A stretch of 64,000 nucleotides of DNA from XYA12-FULL-58-9 sp001798605 (GCA_036736205.1 DAINMX010000003.1:1-64000); one strand, 5' to 3'. Positions 1 through 10,000 are shown, counted from the first letter of the stretch. A program made the numbers and translations. Notes: a model not told the origin generated them from the sequence alone.

Positions 1-1
1 C

Positions 2-379
2 GACCCCGCAGACGCCCCCTGCGCCCTGCAGGAGCCCGTCCCTGCTGAGTGCGCCGCGGCCTCCATTGCCGGAGTGCTCACCGTCGGCAAACATGCAGGA
101 CAACGCATCACTCGATGGCGACAGCAGTGGACAGACGTGCAAGGCGGGCAAGACTCGCAAGGCAAAGACGGGCAAGACGTCCAAGGCAAAGAGTTCAAGC
201 CGCAGCGACAAACACCAGGCTTTGGCTATTCGGTGTGTGTCGCCACAGAATGCGCCGCCGACAGAACCCAGTTGAACCCACGTCGGTGGAGGATTACTCT
301 CCATGGCTGTTCGTCCTTTCGGGCGCGACGCGGCCAGGTTGGTCCTTGTCGTAGTTGTTGCCCAGACGGGGTTTGCTGA
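2..379 (+). CDS. 3' part of an unrecognised protein, truncated by window start
   Basis: The second reading frame is open from the window edge to a TGA at 377-379 and has mostly G or C at third codon positions, unlike the two other frames. The peptide has a short Gln/Gly/Lys-rich repeat stretch (about 110-200 in DNA) and several cysteines, ending in a Cys-rich tail. It has no domain I recognise. The stop lies 13 bases before the next gene, so the two could be cotranscribed. The evidence is codon composition only. A competing frame (to 275) is also open, so the assignment is weak. Confidence 0.35.
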   Translation, partial: DPADAPCALQEPVPAECAAASIAGVLTVGKHAGQRITRWRQQWTDVQGGQDSQGKDGQDVQGKEFKPQRQTPGFGYSVCVATECAADRTQLNPRRWRITLHGCSSFRARRGQVGPCRSCCPDGVC

Positions 380-392
380 GGAGCCAAACGAC

Positions 393-863
393 ATGGACAT
401 GCTGGCGTCGCTGAAGAAGACCTCCCTATTTCGTGATTTTCCCGACGAGGAGCTGACCAAGCTCGCCGCCTGCGCCGAGGAGTACAATCTCGCGCCGGGC
501 AGCACGTTGTTCAATGAGGGTGACAAGGCGGAGGAGTTTTTTGTTCTCGTCATGGGAACGGTGAAAGTTCTGAAGAAGAACCGCGAGGGAAATCAAGAAG
601 AGGTGGCCGTTTTGGGAACGGGCTCGTATTTCGGTGAGGTTGAGTACGTCAGCGAACAAGAGGAACGGGTGGCGAGCATCCAGGCACAGGAGCCGAGTCA
701 CATCGTCGGTCTTCGTCATGCCGCCGTGCGCAAACTCGTGAATGAAGATCGATCACTGGGTTTCCACCTCTACCGAGCCATGGCGCGCGGTCTGGCCTCG
801 CGCCTGGGGAAGACGACCAAAGATACCGCCTACTTCAAGGCGATAGCGTTACGACACGAGTGA
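393..863 (+). CDS. Cyclic nucleotide-binding domain protein (Crp-like effector domain only)
   Basis: A 156-residue protein that is almost entirely one cNMP-binding fold. Its start reads MDMLASLKK followed by LFRDFPDEEL, the usual opening of these domains. A Gly-rich beta-roll and a phosphate-binding-cassette-like GSYFGEVEYV follow. The canonical cassette Arg of cAMP-specific proteins is not evident (Glu/Tyr occur there), so the ligand is uncertain. No helix-turn-helix follows, so it is not a CRP-type DNA-binding regulator by itself and may act through protein contacts. I chose the ATG at 393 because GAGGAG sits nine bases upstream. The longer open frame from 303 has no such site and would place a hydrophobic stretch in front of a soluble domain. 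Confidence 0.8.
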   Translation: MDMLASLKKTSLFRDFPDEELTKLAACAEEYNLAPGSTLFNEGDKAEEFFVLVMGTVKVLKKNREGNQEEVAVLGTGSYFGEVEYVSEQEERVASIQAQEPSHIVGLRHAAVRKLVNEDRSLGFHLYRAMARGLASRLGKTTKDTAYFKAIALRHE

Positions 864-1140
864 GCCGCGAGCCTGGACGGGGGTTATTGCCACCTTTTGT
901 TGGCTGCCCTTGCGGACAACTCGTGCGTGTTTCGCTGTTGTACCCGGATCGTCTGTGTCCTCGAGCGCTCAGGCAACGAGGTGTCACGTGAGGGCGCGCG
1001 CCCTTTTCATGGACAGCCGGGAGCACCTCTCACGAGGGCACCAGTCTCCCGCAGGCCAACCAATTTAGCCGGCCCCCTTCAACTGGCGGGTGTCTATCAC
1101 CGCGGGGGTTTATCACCAGCACTGAACGCTTAAGCAGTAC

Positions 1141-1311
1141 ATGATCCTTCAGTATCATCAACTCGTGATCGTCGATCGCCAACGGGACGCTCGGGTGCGC
1201 GACATGGCGGCGCTCGGTCACACGCAGATATCGACGACGCAAAGGTACACGCACTCAACGCTCAAGCGCACGGCGGCGTCTATCGTGCTGTCAGAACTGC
1301 TCGGTCGGCAC
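1141..1311 (+). pseudogene. Remnant of a tyrosine recombinase (phage-type integrase) C-terminus
   Basis: About 35 residues match the end of a tyrosine recombinase: a segment reading MAALGHTQISTTQRYTHS, which is the family's L-G-H ... T-T-x-x-Y-T-H block with the conserved His and the nucleophilic Tyr. An in-frame stop lies just upstream (1123-1125) and no catalytic core precedes it, so the gene is broken. It points toward the tRNA-Thr gene 48 bases downstream, the usual arrangement for an integrase and its tRNA attachment site. I infer a decayed integrated element. The remaining non-coding stretch 864-1140 shows no gene. Confidence 0.65.
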
Positions 1312-1358
1312 AGCAAAACCGGCACAGTCGGGAGCGGCGCTTGTAAGGGATTGAAAAA

Positions 1359-1434
1359 TGGAGCCAAGAATCGGACTCGAACCGACGACCTGCTGATTAC
1401 GAATCAGCTGCTCTACCGACTGAGCTATCTTGGC
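1359..1434 (-). tRNA. tRNA-Thr (anticodon CGT)
   Basis: Read on the minus strand, this 76-base segment folds as a complete cloverleaf. The 7-bp acceptor pairs GCCAAGA with TCTTGGC. The D arm is GCTC/GAGC. The anticodon stem GCTGA/TCAGC encloses loop TTCGTAA, giving anticodon CGT. The T arm GTCGG/CCGAT has loop TTCGAGT. Discriminator T is followed by an encoded CCA. It reads ACG codons. Confidence 0.95.
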
Positions 1435-1483
1435 TCGCGGCCGGGCTTTTACCCAAGGCACGGCGGGTTGTAAAGGGTTATCG

Positions 1484-1532
1484 AACCCAAAGACCCGAGA
1501 ACCCGAGGACCCAAAAACCCGAGAACCCGAGA
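1484..1532. repeat. Short degenerate tandem repeat (about 8 bp, ACCCGAGA-like)
   Basis: Five to six imperfect units built on acccgaga/acccgagg lie between tRNA-Thr and the end of the PEGA gene. The consensus differs by one base, after rotation, from the 8-bp tandem repeat at 35181-35250, which also sits beside tRNA genes. Confidence 0.6.
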
Positions 1533-1573
1533 CATCGGCATCGCGACTCGAACGCCCAAGACATCGGCATCGC
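1530..1573. repeat. Pair of 15-bp direct repeats
   Basis: The sequence agacatcggcatcgc occurs at 1530-1544 and again at 1559-1573, each followed by an actc three to four bases on. No gene is visible in this spacer. Confidence 0.6.
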
Positions 1574-1584
1574 AACTCATCGGT

Positions 1585-2544
1585 TCAATACGGAACGTTT
1601 TGCTCGACCTTATCACCCGGACGCCACCGTATGTCTGCGGTTGGAGCGGTGCCACCTTCCTGATTCACGGCTGTTACCGTGCCGATGACCACGGCGGTGA
1701 CGACGACGGCTGCGGCCCCGGAGATTGCCCACGACTCGAAGTACCACGGAGTCGCCGGCTCGACTGTCGTACCAATTCCGCCGCCAAGATTGGCATCCAC
1801 TGCCGTAACATCGCTCGGCAACAGCAACGGCGTCATCGCTGTGAGCTCGAGATCGGGGCCTTGGGTCAGGGGCGCAAGCATCAGGTCATCATCTGGGGCA
1901 TCATTTTCAAGGTCGTCATCTGCGCCACCGCCGTCCCTTGTTTTGGCAGCAGAGGAAGCGATCGATGGGGGGGTGAGCGGGGTTAGTGCCAGATCGTCGT
2001 CAAGAGGATCCGCGCTTGCAACCGCAACCGGCGTGGAGTTGCCCCCACGGAACTTGGCGAAGATGTCGGTGGTGTTGCCGGGCACCGATTTGATTATTTT
2101 TTGATAGTCTGGGTGGCCTGCGGCCCTGACGATCACCGTGCGCCGACCTGGTTTGACCTCAAGTTCGAGTGGCGTCTTTCCAACCTCAGTGCCATCTACG
2201 AAAAGGCGCGCGCCTAAGACATTGGCTGTTACTTTGATGACCCCAGATTTGGGCAACAGGTCGGCGGAAACTCGCACGGTCTTACCCTCCCGAATGACAA
2301 TCCTCTGGCTGTGCTCGATGTAGCCGAGCTTGCTGATCTTGATGGTGTGGGAGCCGACCCCCAGTGCTTGCTGACTGATGGGGGCAGTGCCAACCATTTT
2401 TCCATCAACCCAGACCTTTGCCCCATCCACTGAACATTCGAGATCCAAAGCGCCCTTGCGACCGCGGCGTCGCCCAGCATCGGCGTCGACACTGGCAAGG
2501 AGAATGATTGCCGTTAGGCTGATGATGGTCGCGCCGCGCAGCAT
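1585..2544 (-). CDS. PEGA-domain protein with C-terminal transmembrane segment
   Basis: A 319-residue protein. The N-terminus (about 1-23) is a signal peptide or anchor ending near VDADAG. Two consecutive PEGA domains follow (roughly residues 33-100 and 101-170), each with the family pattern of a short beta strand, V-D-G-x-x-V-G-x-T/A-P and a Gly-His/Gly-Arg turn. A long Asp/Pro/Leu-rich low-complexity linker (about 175-260) contains repeated DDDL and LTP motifs, and one hydrophobic helix lies near residues 270-290. PEGA domains are found in envelope and surface proteins. The exact role is unknown. The downstream side (lower coordinates) faces the repeats and tRNA-Thr. Confidence 0.75.
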   Translation of the reverse strand: MLRGATIISLTAIILLASVDADAGRRRGRKGALDLECSVDGAKVWVDGKMVGTAPISQQALGVGSHTIKISKLGYIEHSQRIVIREGKTVRVSADLLPKSGVIKVTANVLGARLFVDGTEVGKTPLELEVKPGRRTVIVRAAGHPDYQKIIKSVPGNTTDIFAKFRGGNSTPVAVASADPLDDDLALTPLTPPSIASSAAKTRDGGGADDDLENDAPDDDLMLAPLTQGPDLELTAMTPLLLPSDVTAVDANLGGGIGTTVEPATPWYFESWAISGAAAVVVTAVVIGTVTAVNQEGGTAPTADIRWRPGDKVEQNVPY

Positions 2545-2618
2545 GCTGTTACTGTAGTCGCGACTTTCGCACTTTACAACACAGATGCCATCCCGCGGGA
2601 TCTGCGCGGAGACGGGCC

Positions 2619-5243
2619 CTACTCCACCACAATCGGTTCGGCCGCATCATCGTCGAGGCAGCCCTCGACAAATCCCTGCACTCGCTCCTTGGCCTTGGCA
2701 TCGTCAAACATGACGAAGTGGCCGTCGTTGTCTTCGAGGGGAACATGCACGGTAACAGCGATGGTCAGGTCGCCACCCGCAGTCGCGAAGTTGCCTTGCA
2801 CCGGTGGCGTGGCAACCGGCGTAGCGAATGGCTCGGCGCGAGAATCGATGTAGATCCCTTCCCCTGTCTTGAGATGGAACCCGGCACCGAGAGATGGCGG
2901 CATGGCACGCCGGGCAAAGTTTTTCGACGCCTGGTTCGGTGTGTAGTTGTCGCCAATGCCGACCACGTGCAGGAGGTGTTTTTGAATTGAGCCAGTGAGC
3001 GGCTCGCCAGAGATGTGGCGGCCAAAGTTGATGGGATCGGCATCCTCCATGTAACCCTGGATGAGACTCAGAGCAGGATTCGTCCATGACGTGGTCAGGG
3101 TGTAGTCGGCGAGCACCGCGCGCATGATTGTCAGGAGGTCGTAGGGAACCTTCTTCTCGTCAAAGGATGTCAGAAGACCGCCCCCCGCTCCCGAGAGAAC
3201 CACTCCTGCGGTGGTTGAGGCCCGAGCCATGGCAAGAGCACCCGAAGTCGCACCCTGGGAATGACCAACAAAGACGACCTTCGTCGCGTCGAGAGCGAAG
3301 GTGCTCAAGCCTTCGAGGGCGGCAATGGCGGTGCCGATGTCGCCGATGGCACCGATAAGGCTCAGCTGGTCTGCCGCCGACTGTAAAACGTTGCCCTTGG
3401 CTGCCTGGGGATTGATGAAGTTGAAGAAGAGGACGTCGGGGGGCGCGACGGATTCCCCACGACGGGGGCCGTGGGCAACCTGGTCGATACCGAGGACCAC
3501 TGCCGCCGGTGTGCTGGTGGCAAAGAGCTCGGCGGTGCCGTCGCTCAAGTGACTCTGATAACTGCCACCGGTGCCGTGGGCGTAGATAACCACCGGCCAA
3601 CCACCCCCACCCACTGGTGGGTCACCGCCTGGAACGGAAAGGGAGAACCGCACCATTTCCGGTGGCTGAACCTGCGGCACCCCACTTCCGTCGGTAACGA
3701 TGCCGCCGCCACTCTCGAAATAGGGTGCGTCACCTTCCTGGAAGATTGGCAACTCGACCTCACCTTGAATCACGGTGAAGGAAGAGCCACTCGCGTCCCA
3801 ACAGCTCTCGGCCGTTGGGGGGATTTCGCATTTGACCAGGTTGCTGGTGGCGAAGCTCGACATGCCTTCGATGACATCTCCGAGGGCGGTCATCATGCGA
3901 GTGGGATCGCGGATGGTGAACACCGCAGCGCCACCGATGTGCTCGGAGAAGATGGTCGCACCTTCGTCTAGATCGCCGGTGGGATACGTGGGGGTGGTGG
4001 CAAGCCAATCGCGCAGCGGCTGGTAGGCCGTCCAGGCCTCACGCAGGGGTGCCGTGGCGGGTTGCGTGGCGTGCAGCATGGCGGCGAAATCGGCGTCCTG
4101 AGCCTGTATCACTTGGGTCGCAGAACCCGCTGCGGCACGAATACGTTGATGCAAAAACACGGCGTAGGTATGTCCTGGTTGCCATGGGGAAGTGAACGTC
4201 GGCGTCACCGCGATCCAAGTGCCACAGACGTAGGGCTGAGGTCCCGAAGACGCGTTCCAGACGTAGCCAACAAAATTGCCATCGGTGAGATCCACGGCAT
4301 AGACCGACTTGCCAGGCTCCCCCGCGCCCATACACCCCGGAGCGCAAGTTCCGGTCGCGCCGCAACCCGCCGCGCAAAAATCGGGCAGGCGACTGGTGCG
4401 CAGAAAGACCGTCTGGTTGGGTCCGTAGCCGTCCTGCTCAGCTTCAATGGCCTGCACATACCGAGTCAGCAAATCCGCAGGTACGGAATATAAAGGTGGC
4501 CGCGGAAAACCACTGAGATCGACGGTGCCGCCCAAAGTGCGGATGTCATTAGGGAACGGCAAGCTGAAGAAGTCTTCGTTGGCCGGCCCGGGAACTTCGA
4601 ACAAAACGCGGAACGGTTGGTCGGCTGATTCCTGGGCGGGACACGCGGCACCCGTCCAGGGTGTTATCGGCATTCCGTCTGGACCGAGACCGCCGCACAA
4701 TCTCACCGTCGGATTTGCCGCATCGGCCAGGCATTTGACTCCGGCCTCTGGTGCACACTGAGCGTCACGGTCACAGACAAGGCCCACCGGCTCGGACCAA
4801 TCGTTTTGACACTCGTGGGTGAACGGATCGCAAAACAGCGCCGGAATGCAATCTTCAGTGGTGGCGCAGCGATCACCTTTGTCCCCCTCGCCACCCTCGC
4901 TGCAGGTGCCACCAAAACCAACGAAAGCGCAGACGAGTTCACTTTCGCATTGACCGGTCGAAGTGCATAAAGCTCCGACACCACGGTCCCCCGCGGGGGC
5001 GCAGGTGCCACGGGCGCAATAGAGAGTCGGTTCACAGTCGGCGCTGACAGTGCAGGGATCGCCTTCCTTGACATGGTGGCCAGGTTGACACGTTGAGGTC
5101 GTTGCGTCGCATTCCAGGGGCAATCGACATTCCGACGTGTCAGTGCAGGGATCGCCGATGCCCGCAATGACCTTTGTCGACAGCTTGCCACTGATGCAAC
5201 CAGCTGCCGTCAAGGCCGAGAATCCAACCAAGATATAGCGCAT
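2619..5243 (-). CDS. Large lipoprotein with Cys-rich modules and an alpha/beta-hydrolase (lipase/esterase) domain
   Basis: The start at 5243 is chosen because it gives a clean lipoprotein signal (MRYILVGFSALTAAGC); the longer open frame to 5339 has none. The mature part begins with about five Cys-rich modules of the form G-D-P-C-x(4-5)-C-x(6)-C-x(5-6)-C (residues about 25-190). These resemble the Cys-rich repeats common in myxobacterial surface proteins. A middle region starting with PFPNDIRTLGG resembles the N-terminal part of bacterial virulence-factor lipases. The last third is an alpha/beta hydrolase with the nucleophile elbow GHSQG (near residue 660), an oxyanion-side HGTGG and a late DNDGH that could supply the acid and histidine. 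I infer a surface or periplasmic esterase/lipase anchored by lipid; the substrate is unknown. Length is 874 residues. Confidence 0.75.
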   Translation of the reverse strand: MRYILVGFSALTAAGCISGKLSTKVIAGIGDPCTDTSECRLPLECDATTSTCQPGHHVKEGDPCTVSADCEPTLYCARGTCAPAGDRGVGALCTSTGQCESELVCAFVGFGGTCSEGGEGDKGDRCATTEDCIPALFCDPFTHECQNDWSEPVGLVCDRDAQCAPEAGVKCLADAANPTVRLCGGLGPDGMPITPWTGAACPAQESADQPFRVLFEVPGPANEDFFSLPFPNDIRTLGGTVDLSGFPRPPLYSVPADLLTRYVQAIEAEQDGYGPNQTVFLRTSRLPDFCAAGCGATGTCAPGCMGAGEPGKSVYAVDLTDGNFVGYVWNASSGPQPYVCGTWIAVTPTFTSPWQPGHTYAVFLHQRIRAAAGSATQVIQAQDADFAAMLHATQPATAPLREAWTAYQPLRDWLATTPTYPTGDLDEGATIFSEHIGGAAVFTIRDPTRMMTALGDVIEGMSSFATSNLVKCEIPPTAESCWDASGSSFTVIQGEVELPIFQEGDAPYFESGGGIVTDGSGVPQVQPPEMVRFSLSVPGGDPPVGGGGWPVVIYAHGTGGSYQSHLSDGTAELFATSTPAAVVLGIDQVAHGPRRGESVAPPDVLFFNFINPQAAKGNVLQSAADQLSLIGAIGDIGTAIAALEGLSTFALDATKVVFVGHSQGATSGALAMARASTTAGVVLSGAGGGLLTSFDEKKVPYDLLTIMRAVLADYTLTTSWTNPALSLIQGYMEDADPINFGRHISGEPLTGSIQKHLLHVVGIGDNYTPNQASKNFARRAMPPSLGAGFHLKTGEGIYIDSRAEPFATPVATPPVQGNFATAGGDLTIAVTVHVPLEDNDGHFVMFDDAKAKERVQGFVEGCLDDDAAEPIVVE

Positions 5244-5354
5244 GTGACCCCCCATGCTTGCGAGATACGCTGAGATGCCGCATTCCATCCGCCAAACGAG
5301 AGCCGGCGGACCCCACCTAATGAATTGAGCCAACATCAATCACTGGTGCCCCAA

Positions 5355-5392
5355 GGCAGAAGTCCTGATCAGGCCTGGTCAGGGCTTCTGCC
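5355..5392. terminator. Strong hairpin spanning the pepP stop codon
   Basis: GGCAGAAG (5355-5362) pairs with CTTCTGCC (5385-5392), and CCTGA (5364-5368) with TCAGG (5379-5383), giving a 13-bp stem with one wobble and a 10-base loop. It includes the stop codon of the minus-strand peptidase gene (5379-5381). No clear U-tract follows on either strand, so it may be a Rho-independent terminator lacking its tail, or an mRNA-stabilising stem. Confidence 0.45.
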
Positions 5393-6827
5393 ACAATCTA
5401 TGCATCCACCGCTCGACGTCATCGGAAGCGCGGGGAATATCCGAGAGAAGCCGACACCCTCTGGTCGTCACCAGTACGTCGTCTTCAATGCGAATGCCGA
5501 TACCGCGGTAACGCGCTGGCACGGTCAAGTCGTCAACTTGGAAATAGAGACCCGGCTCCACCGTCAGAACCATCCCTGGCCTGAGCTCGCTTTCCTTGTA
5601 GCCCGGAGCGTTGGCGCAGTCATGCACGTCGAGGCCCAGCATGTGTGAGGTGTTGTGCAGGGTGTAGCGTTTGTAGAACTGATTCTTCTGGTCCAGCGCC
5701 TCCTCGAGACTGCACGGCAGGATGCCGAGACGATCGAGACCTTCGGCGAGCACCCGCGTTGCCGCCCGATGCGGATCGAGAAACATATTGCCGGGTTTCA
5801 CCGCCGCAAACGCTGCATCTTGCGCTTCGATCACCAGATCGTAGATTTGCCGCTGCACCGCAGAAAACTTGCCACCAATCGGCAGAGTACGGGTGATGTC
5901 ACCCGTGTAGATCTCGTTGGTCTCAACGCCAGCGTCGAGGAGTAGCAGATCCTTTTTCCGCAGGCGTCCGTCGTTCGCGGTCCAGTGCAACACACAGGCA
6001 TGCTCACCAGCCGCAGCAATGACGCCAAAACCGACATCGTTGCCCTCGATGCGAGCGCGCATGCTGAACACGCCCTCGACCTCCCGCTCGGTGGTTGCTG
6101 TCCTCAATGCCAAAACGACATCCTCGTAGGCGCGTCGCGTGGCAGCGCACGCTCTCTTGATGGCGGCAATCTCCATCTCGTCTTTGATCAATCGCATTTC
6201 TGCGATGGCGGTTGCCAGCTCGCCGTCCCGCTCTTTGTCGCCAGCGAGGGCACGGTCGATAGCTGCGTCAACCCCCCGCAACACGCGGACCTTGCCCGGT
6301 TGTTTCTTCATGTTCTTGAGCAACTCTGGTAACCCATCGAGCGGCTCACAACGATCGACCTCATAACAGTGACGACTCTCATTGATACCGAGACGCGGGC
6401 CAACCCATAGTTCGCCTTTCCTTCTATCGGTGAAGAAGGTGGCGTCCGTGCGCCCGGGGTTCGCCTCGACAAACAGAATGTGTTCGTGCCCTTTGGCCTT
6501 GGGAATGAGGACCAAAACGCAGTCGGGCTCGAGATTGCCTGTCAGATAGTAGAAATCACTTGCAGCCCGAAAACGCCACGGCGTGTCGTTTGCACGAATC
6601 TTTTCGTGACCGGTCGGGATGATGAGGACGTCCTTGGGAAAAGCGCGACCCAAAGCACGCCGACGCGACTCGAAGCGGGCGAATCCCTTGACGCGCGCCG
6701 GTAGACTGTTTCCGGCCGGCTTCCACTGCTTCATCATGAAATCGATCAAAGCAGGGGGATTGACCGAATCATGGGAGGCAGGTTTCGATGAATCTTTCGG
6801 GGCAGTTTTTCGTCGTTTTGCTGTCAT
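5379..6827 (-). CDS. pepP: Xaa-Pro aminopeptidase (M24B, PepP type)
   Basis: Removes an N-terminal residue preceding proline, using a two-metal centre. The 482-residue protein has an AMP_N domain (about 40-190), with the typical RRRALGRAFP opening. The pita-bread peptidase domain carries the five metal ligands in order: Asp in LLLDAGVE, Asp in YTGDITRT, His in HNTSHMLG, Glu in LTVEPGLYF and Glu in GIRIEDDV. It starts with a polar, Lys-rich extension of about 30 residues and no signal peptide, so it is probably cytoplasmic. It is divergent from the plus-strand lipoprotein operon at 7006. A hairpin overlaps its stop codon. Confidence 0.92.
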   Translation of the reverse strand: MTAKRRKTAPKDSSKPASHDSVNPPALIDFMMKQWKPAGNSLPARVKGFARFESRRRALGRAFPKDVLIIPTGHEKIRANDTPWRFRAASDFYYLTGNLEPDCVLVLIPKAKGHEHILFVEANPGRTDATFFTDRRKGELWVGPRLGINESRHCYEVDRCEPLDGLPELLKNMKKQPGKVRVLRGVDAAIDRALAGDKERDGELATAIAEMRLIKDEMEIAAIKRACAATRRAYEDVVLALRTATTEREVEGVFSMRARIEGNDVGFGVIAAAGEHACVLHWTANDGRLRKKDLLLLDAGVETNEIYTGDITRTLPIGGKFSAVQRQIYDLVIEAQDAAFAAVKPGNMFLDPHRAATRVLAEGLDRLGILPCSLEEALDQKNQFYKRYTLHNTSHMLGLDVHDCANAPGYKESELRPGMVLTVEPGLYFQVDDLTVPARYRGIGIRIEDDVLVTTRGCRLLSDIPRASDDVERWMHRLWQKP

Positions 6828-6855
6828 GGCATATTAGAGGTATCAAACTCGGCTA

Positions 6856-6875
6856 CACGCAACAACCGTTGCGTG
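6856..6875. promoter_or_regulatory. Perfect 8-bp inverted repeat between divergent genes
   Basis: CACGCAAC, four spacer bases, then GTTGCGTG, located 29 bases upstream of pepP (minus) and 130 bases upstream of the lipoprotein operon (plus). Position and perfect dyad suit an operator for a dimeric regulator or a leader hairpin. No regulator is identified. Confidence 0.4.
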
Positions 6876-7005
6876 CGAGGTGATGACACTCAACGCTGGC
6901 GAATTGGTCCACAGAAGGGCATACTCGCTCGGCGTCCGGTTTGAACCAAATCGAACAGCCCCTAAATGCGCGTCTTCACCTAGAGACCACTCAGACGAGA
7001 GTCAT

Positions 7006-10000
7006 ATGAAAAAACACAGTTGGTTCGTCAAAGTGTCCTGGATCGCCATTGCGGCCGCTTGCTCACCGCCACCAGACCTCGTGTCGACCACGCTGCGGTT
7101 GGAGATGCCACAACTCGCCGGCTCACTCTTCGACTATGTCGAAGTGAGTGCCACCCAAGGCCATTCCACCATCACCCGCATCCCCGACGCCGAGGGCTTG
7201 GTGCGCCTGAGCATTTTGGCCGGGGTCGAGACTCGCCTCACCGCCACCACCTTCGCGGTGGACGACAACCGTTGGCGCAGCTTCGAGGGCACTCATATTT
7301 TTCTTCCCCAAGCGGGCCAAAACGACATCGAGATCGAGCCACAAGCGGTCGCCCTACGTCAAGGCTCAGTGGTACCGATTCTCATCGACGCGAGTACCGG
7401 CGAAAGCGTGTCCTGGGAACGCCCAATACCCCTGACCATCACCGATGAGGCCACCGGACACCACAACGACGATGAGTCTTTCACCACCCATGTGACCTTC
7501 GAAATCCCCCAAGGCCGATCCCTGACGGCAAGCCTCATTCGCCCTGACACGGCCGAGGCCTTTTCCATAGACCTCGGCCTCTACGACGATGCCGTCGCCC
7601 GCGAGATCCCCTTGGGAGACGCGCCAGCACTCCCAGTTCCATTTTCGGTAGCGACCAATGATCCGCTGGCCATCGACCTGACCGCCGAGCTCAACGCCGC
7701 ACCGCAATTCCCTCTCCAATGTGCCATCGCCAGTAGCTGTGACATACCGGACGATAGGTGGGGGGCATGCGATACCTTGATGCTCGGTGATGTAGCAGGC
7801 GATCGGACTGTCAATGTCGTCATTCGTTATGCTGAGATCCCCGCGCTCGGTTGCACCCAAGCCGTCCTCCAGGTGGATGTCACACCGCCATTGGCAACAT
7901 TGCAGCTCGAGCCACCCTTCATTGTGGACACAGCCGCACCTGAGACGATCACAGTTACCCTCAATCCCAGCGAGGCCCTGGATGTGGAGTCGCTGACCTT
8001 GATGGCAGAAGACGAATCTCAGGGGAGATATGCATGCACAACCTTTGTCGAATCGACAACAGGCACAGGCACCCCCACCTATTCCTGTGTCCTCACGATC
8101 AGCTCTTGGCAACCCACTCAGGGAAACATTGAAATCTCGGTCACGGGGACAGACGCAAGGGGCAACCCATTTGCCCCTGAGCCACGCCAAGTCTTGCGCC
8201 ACCACGCCGACCCGCCTTCTGGGCTGTTGGTGGTGGGGGTGAGAACCTTCCCACCCAACCCGAGCCCAGGTAGCGATAGCATGTTGTTGGGAATCGACGT
8301 GGTCAATCTTTCAACGCAACCGGCACCTCAGAATTGGCTGTGCAACCTGCAACCGGACTTCGACTCTCTGATCTTCTCTATCGCGGGTGAGCCCAGTACT
8401 GATTTTCAATGGTGGTTCGACGGCGGACCATTCATCGCCAGGCTGCCGCCGAGTACCCTCGACGCTCCCATCGTCGAAACTCTGTGGGTGCCCATTCACC
8501 TCTCGGGTCAACTCTCACCCGGAATCATCGAGGTCCAAATGAAGGTGGCCGGGTTCAGGAGCGACCGTCAGTGTTATGATTGGATAGAGGACGCATTGAG
8601 CCCACCGAGCAGCGGCCTGACCTTCGCACTGGTGGACATGCCCCTCCAATGGCTCGGCAATCCCCTTGGTATTGCCGTCGAACTCTGGGGTGCGACGAAC
8701 ATCTCCCCACCATTCGTGGGCGGACCCACCCCCTCAAACCCATTCGACTACACCTTTGCGAGCAGCAATCCGTTGGTTAATGCCATGGACGGCGGCAGCG
8801 AAGGCGGACTGCGCGGCTTGGCTCCAGGGCAAGCGGATCTAACGGTTTCGGCACCTTTTGGAGAGGGAGAGAGCGCCACCGCCCGTGTCGAGGTGAGCCC
8901 ACCGCCCAGCGTGCTTGCCTTGCAGAATGATCGCCTCACGGTTCTCACACCCACCAGCAGTGAGACACTGGTCATTGCCGACGACATTGGCACCCTCTTC
9001 CGAGTGCTGTGGGAGCCGATCACCGACACCATCGTCGTTCTTGGACAAACGGGCATCCAACGTTTCCCAGCCGTTGAAGCCAGCACGATAACAAACCCCT
9101 GTGGGGTGGATACCGTTGTGGACGGGCAGATCATAGCAGCAACCGATGGGTCCCGTCCGGGCGTAGCTTTGCTCGCGCGCCTCGCCGACGGGTCACCGCT
9201 ACTTTGTGAAGTCGGCTTTGACGCATGGCACGCCAATGCCGCTCTCCCCTTCGCCCTCGACCCCGATGCGGTCTGCAGCGGTGCCACGGTTCTGCTCAGC
9301 GATCCTCTCACAGGATGGTACACGATTCTCGGCGACGGTTGCGCCGCCCGCTACGCCACCAGCGCCGATGGCCTCCTCGAGGGCCCACGTGCTGATCTTG
9401 GCATTCAGGAGGTCAACGTCCATCGCGCGGCCCTCGACCCCTACGGAAACTTCGCCGCTTTTGTGGCGACTGGCGGGGTCGCTGGAGGTTGGCAATTGGG
9501 CTTTTCCTTGGATCGTGGGGCACCATGGATCCTGGCACCGGGGCGACTCATTGATGGCGTTGGCGACCTCACCATTGACCCCGCCACTGGAGCGACTTAC
9601 GTCGCCTTGCATTCCTGGTCGCAGCTATACACCGAGCCGCTCACCTCTGTGGTGCGGATCAACGAGCGCTTGGTCAATGAGGGCCCGTCAGCATCGGGTG
9701 ACATCGCCGTCGTCAGTGGCGAGGACCTCTCTCGACTCGCCATCGACACGGGAAATCGAATTCTCTACGCCGCGGTCAACAGTTGGTTGACACGGGAGGT
9801 TCGGGTCGTTGGCCTCGATGACCTCGGTTCCATCAACTGGAGCACCCGACTCGCACTCCCCGCTGGTGGCTACATCGTCGACCTCGCGATTGCCGGGCCA
9901 CAGGTCGTCGGCATTGAGCCGCGCGCCGCACAGCCGGGCCAGGAGGTCGTTGTCTTTGGCAGCGGTTTCGCCGGCGGCAACCACGACGAAGTCTACGTCG

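Noticed and set aside
864..1140. Additional small gene between the cNMP-binding protein and the integrase remnant
   Set aside because: Open frames here have poor third-position bias and no ribosome site; nothing supportable.
7366..8205. 279-codon minus-strand frame
   Set aside because: Antisense to the giant lipoprotein gene with no ribosome site or recognisable domain.
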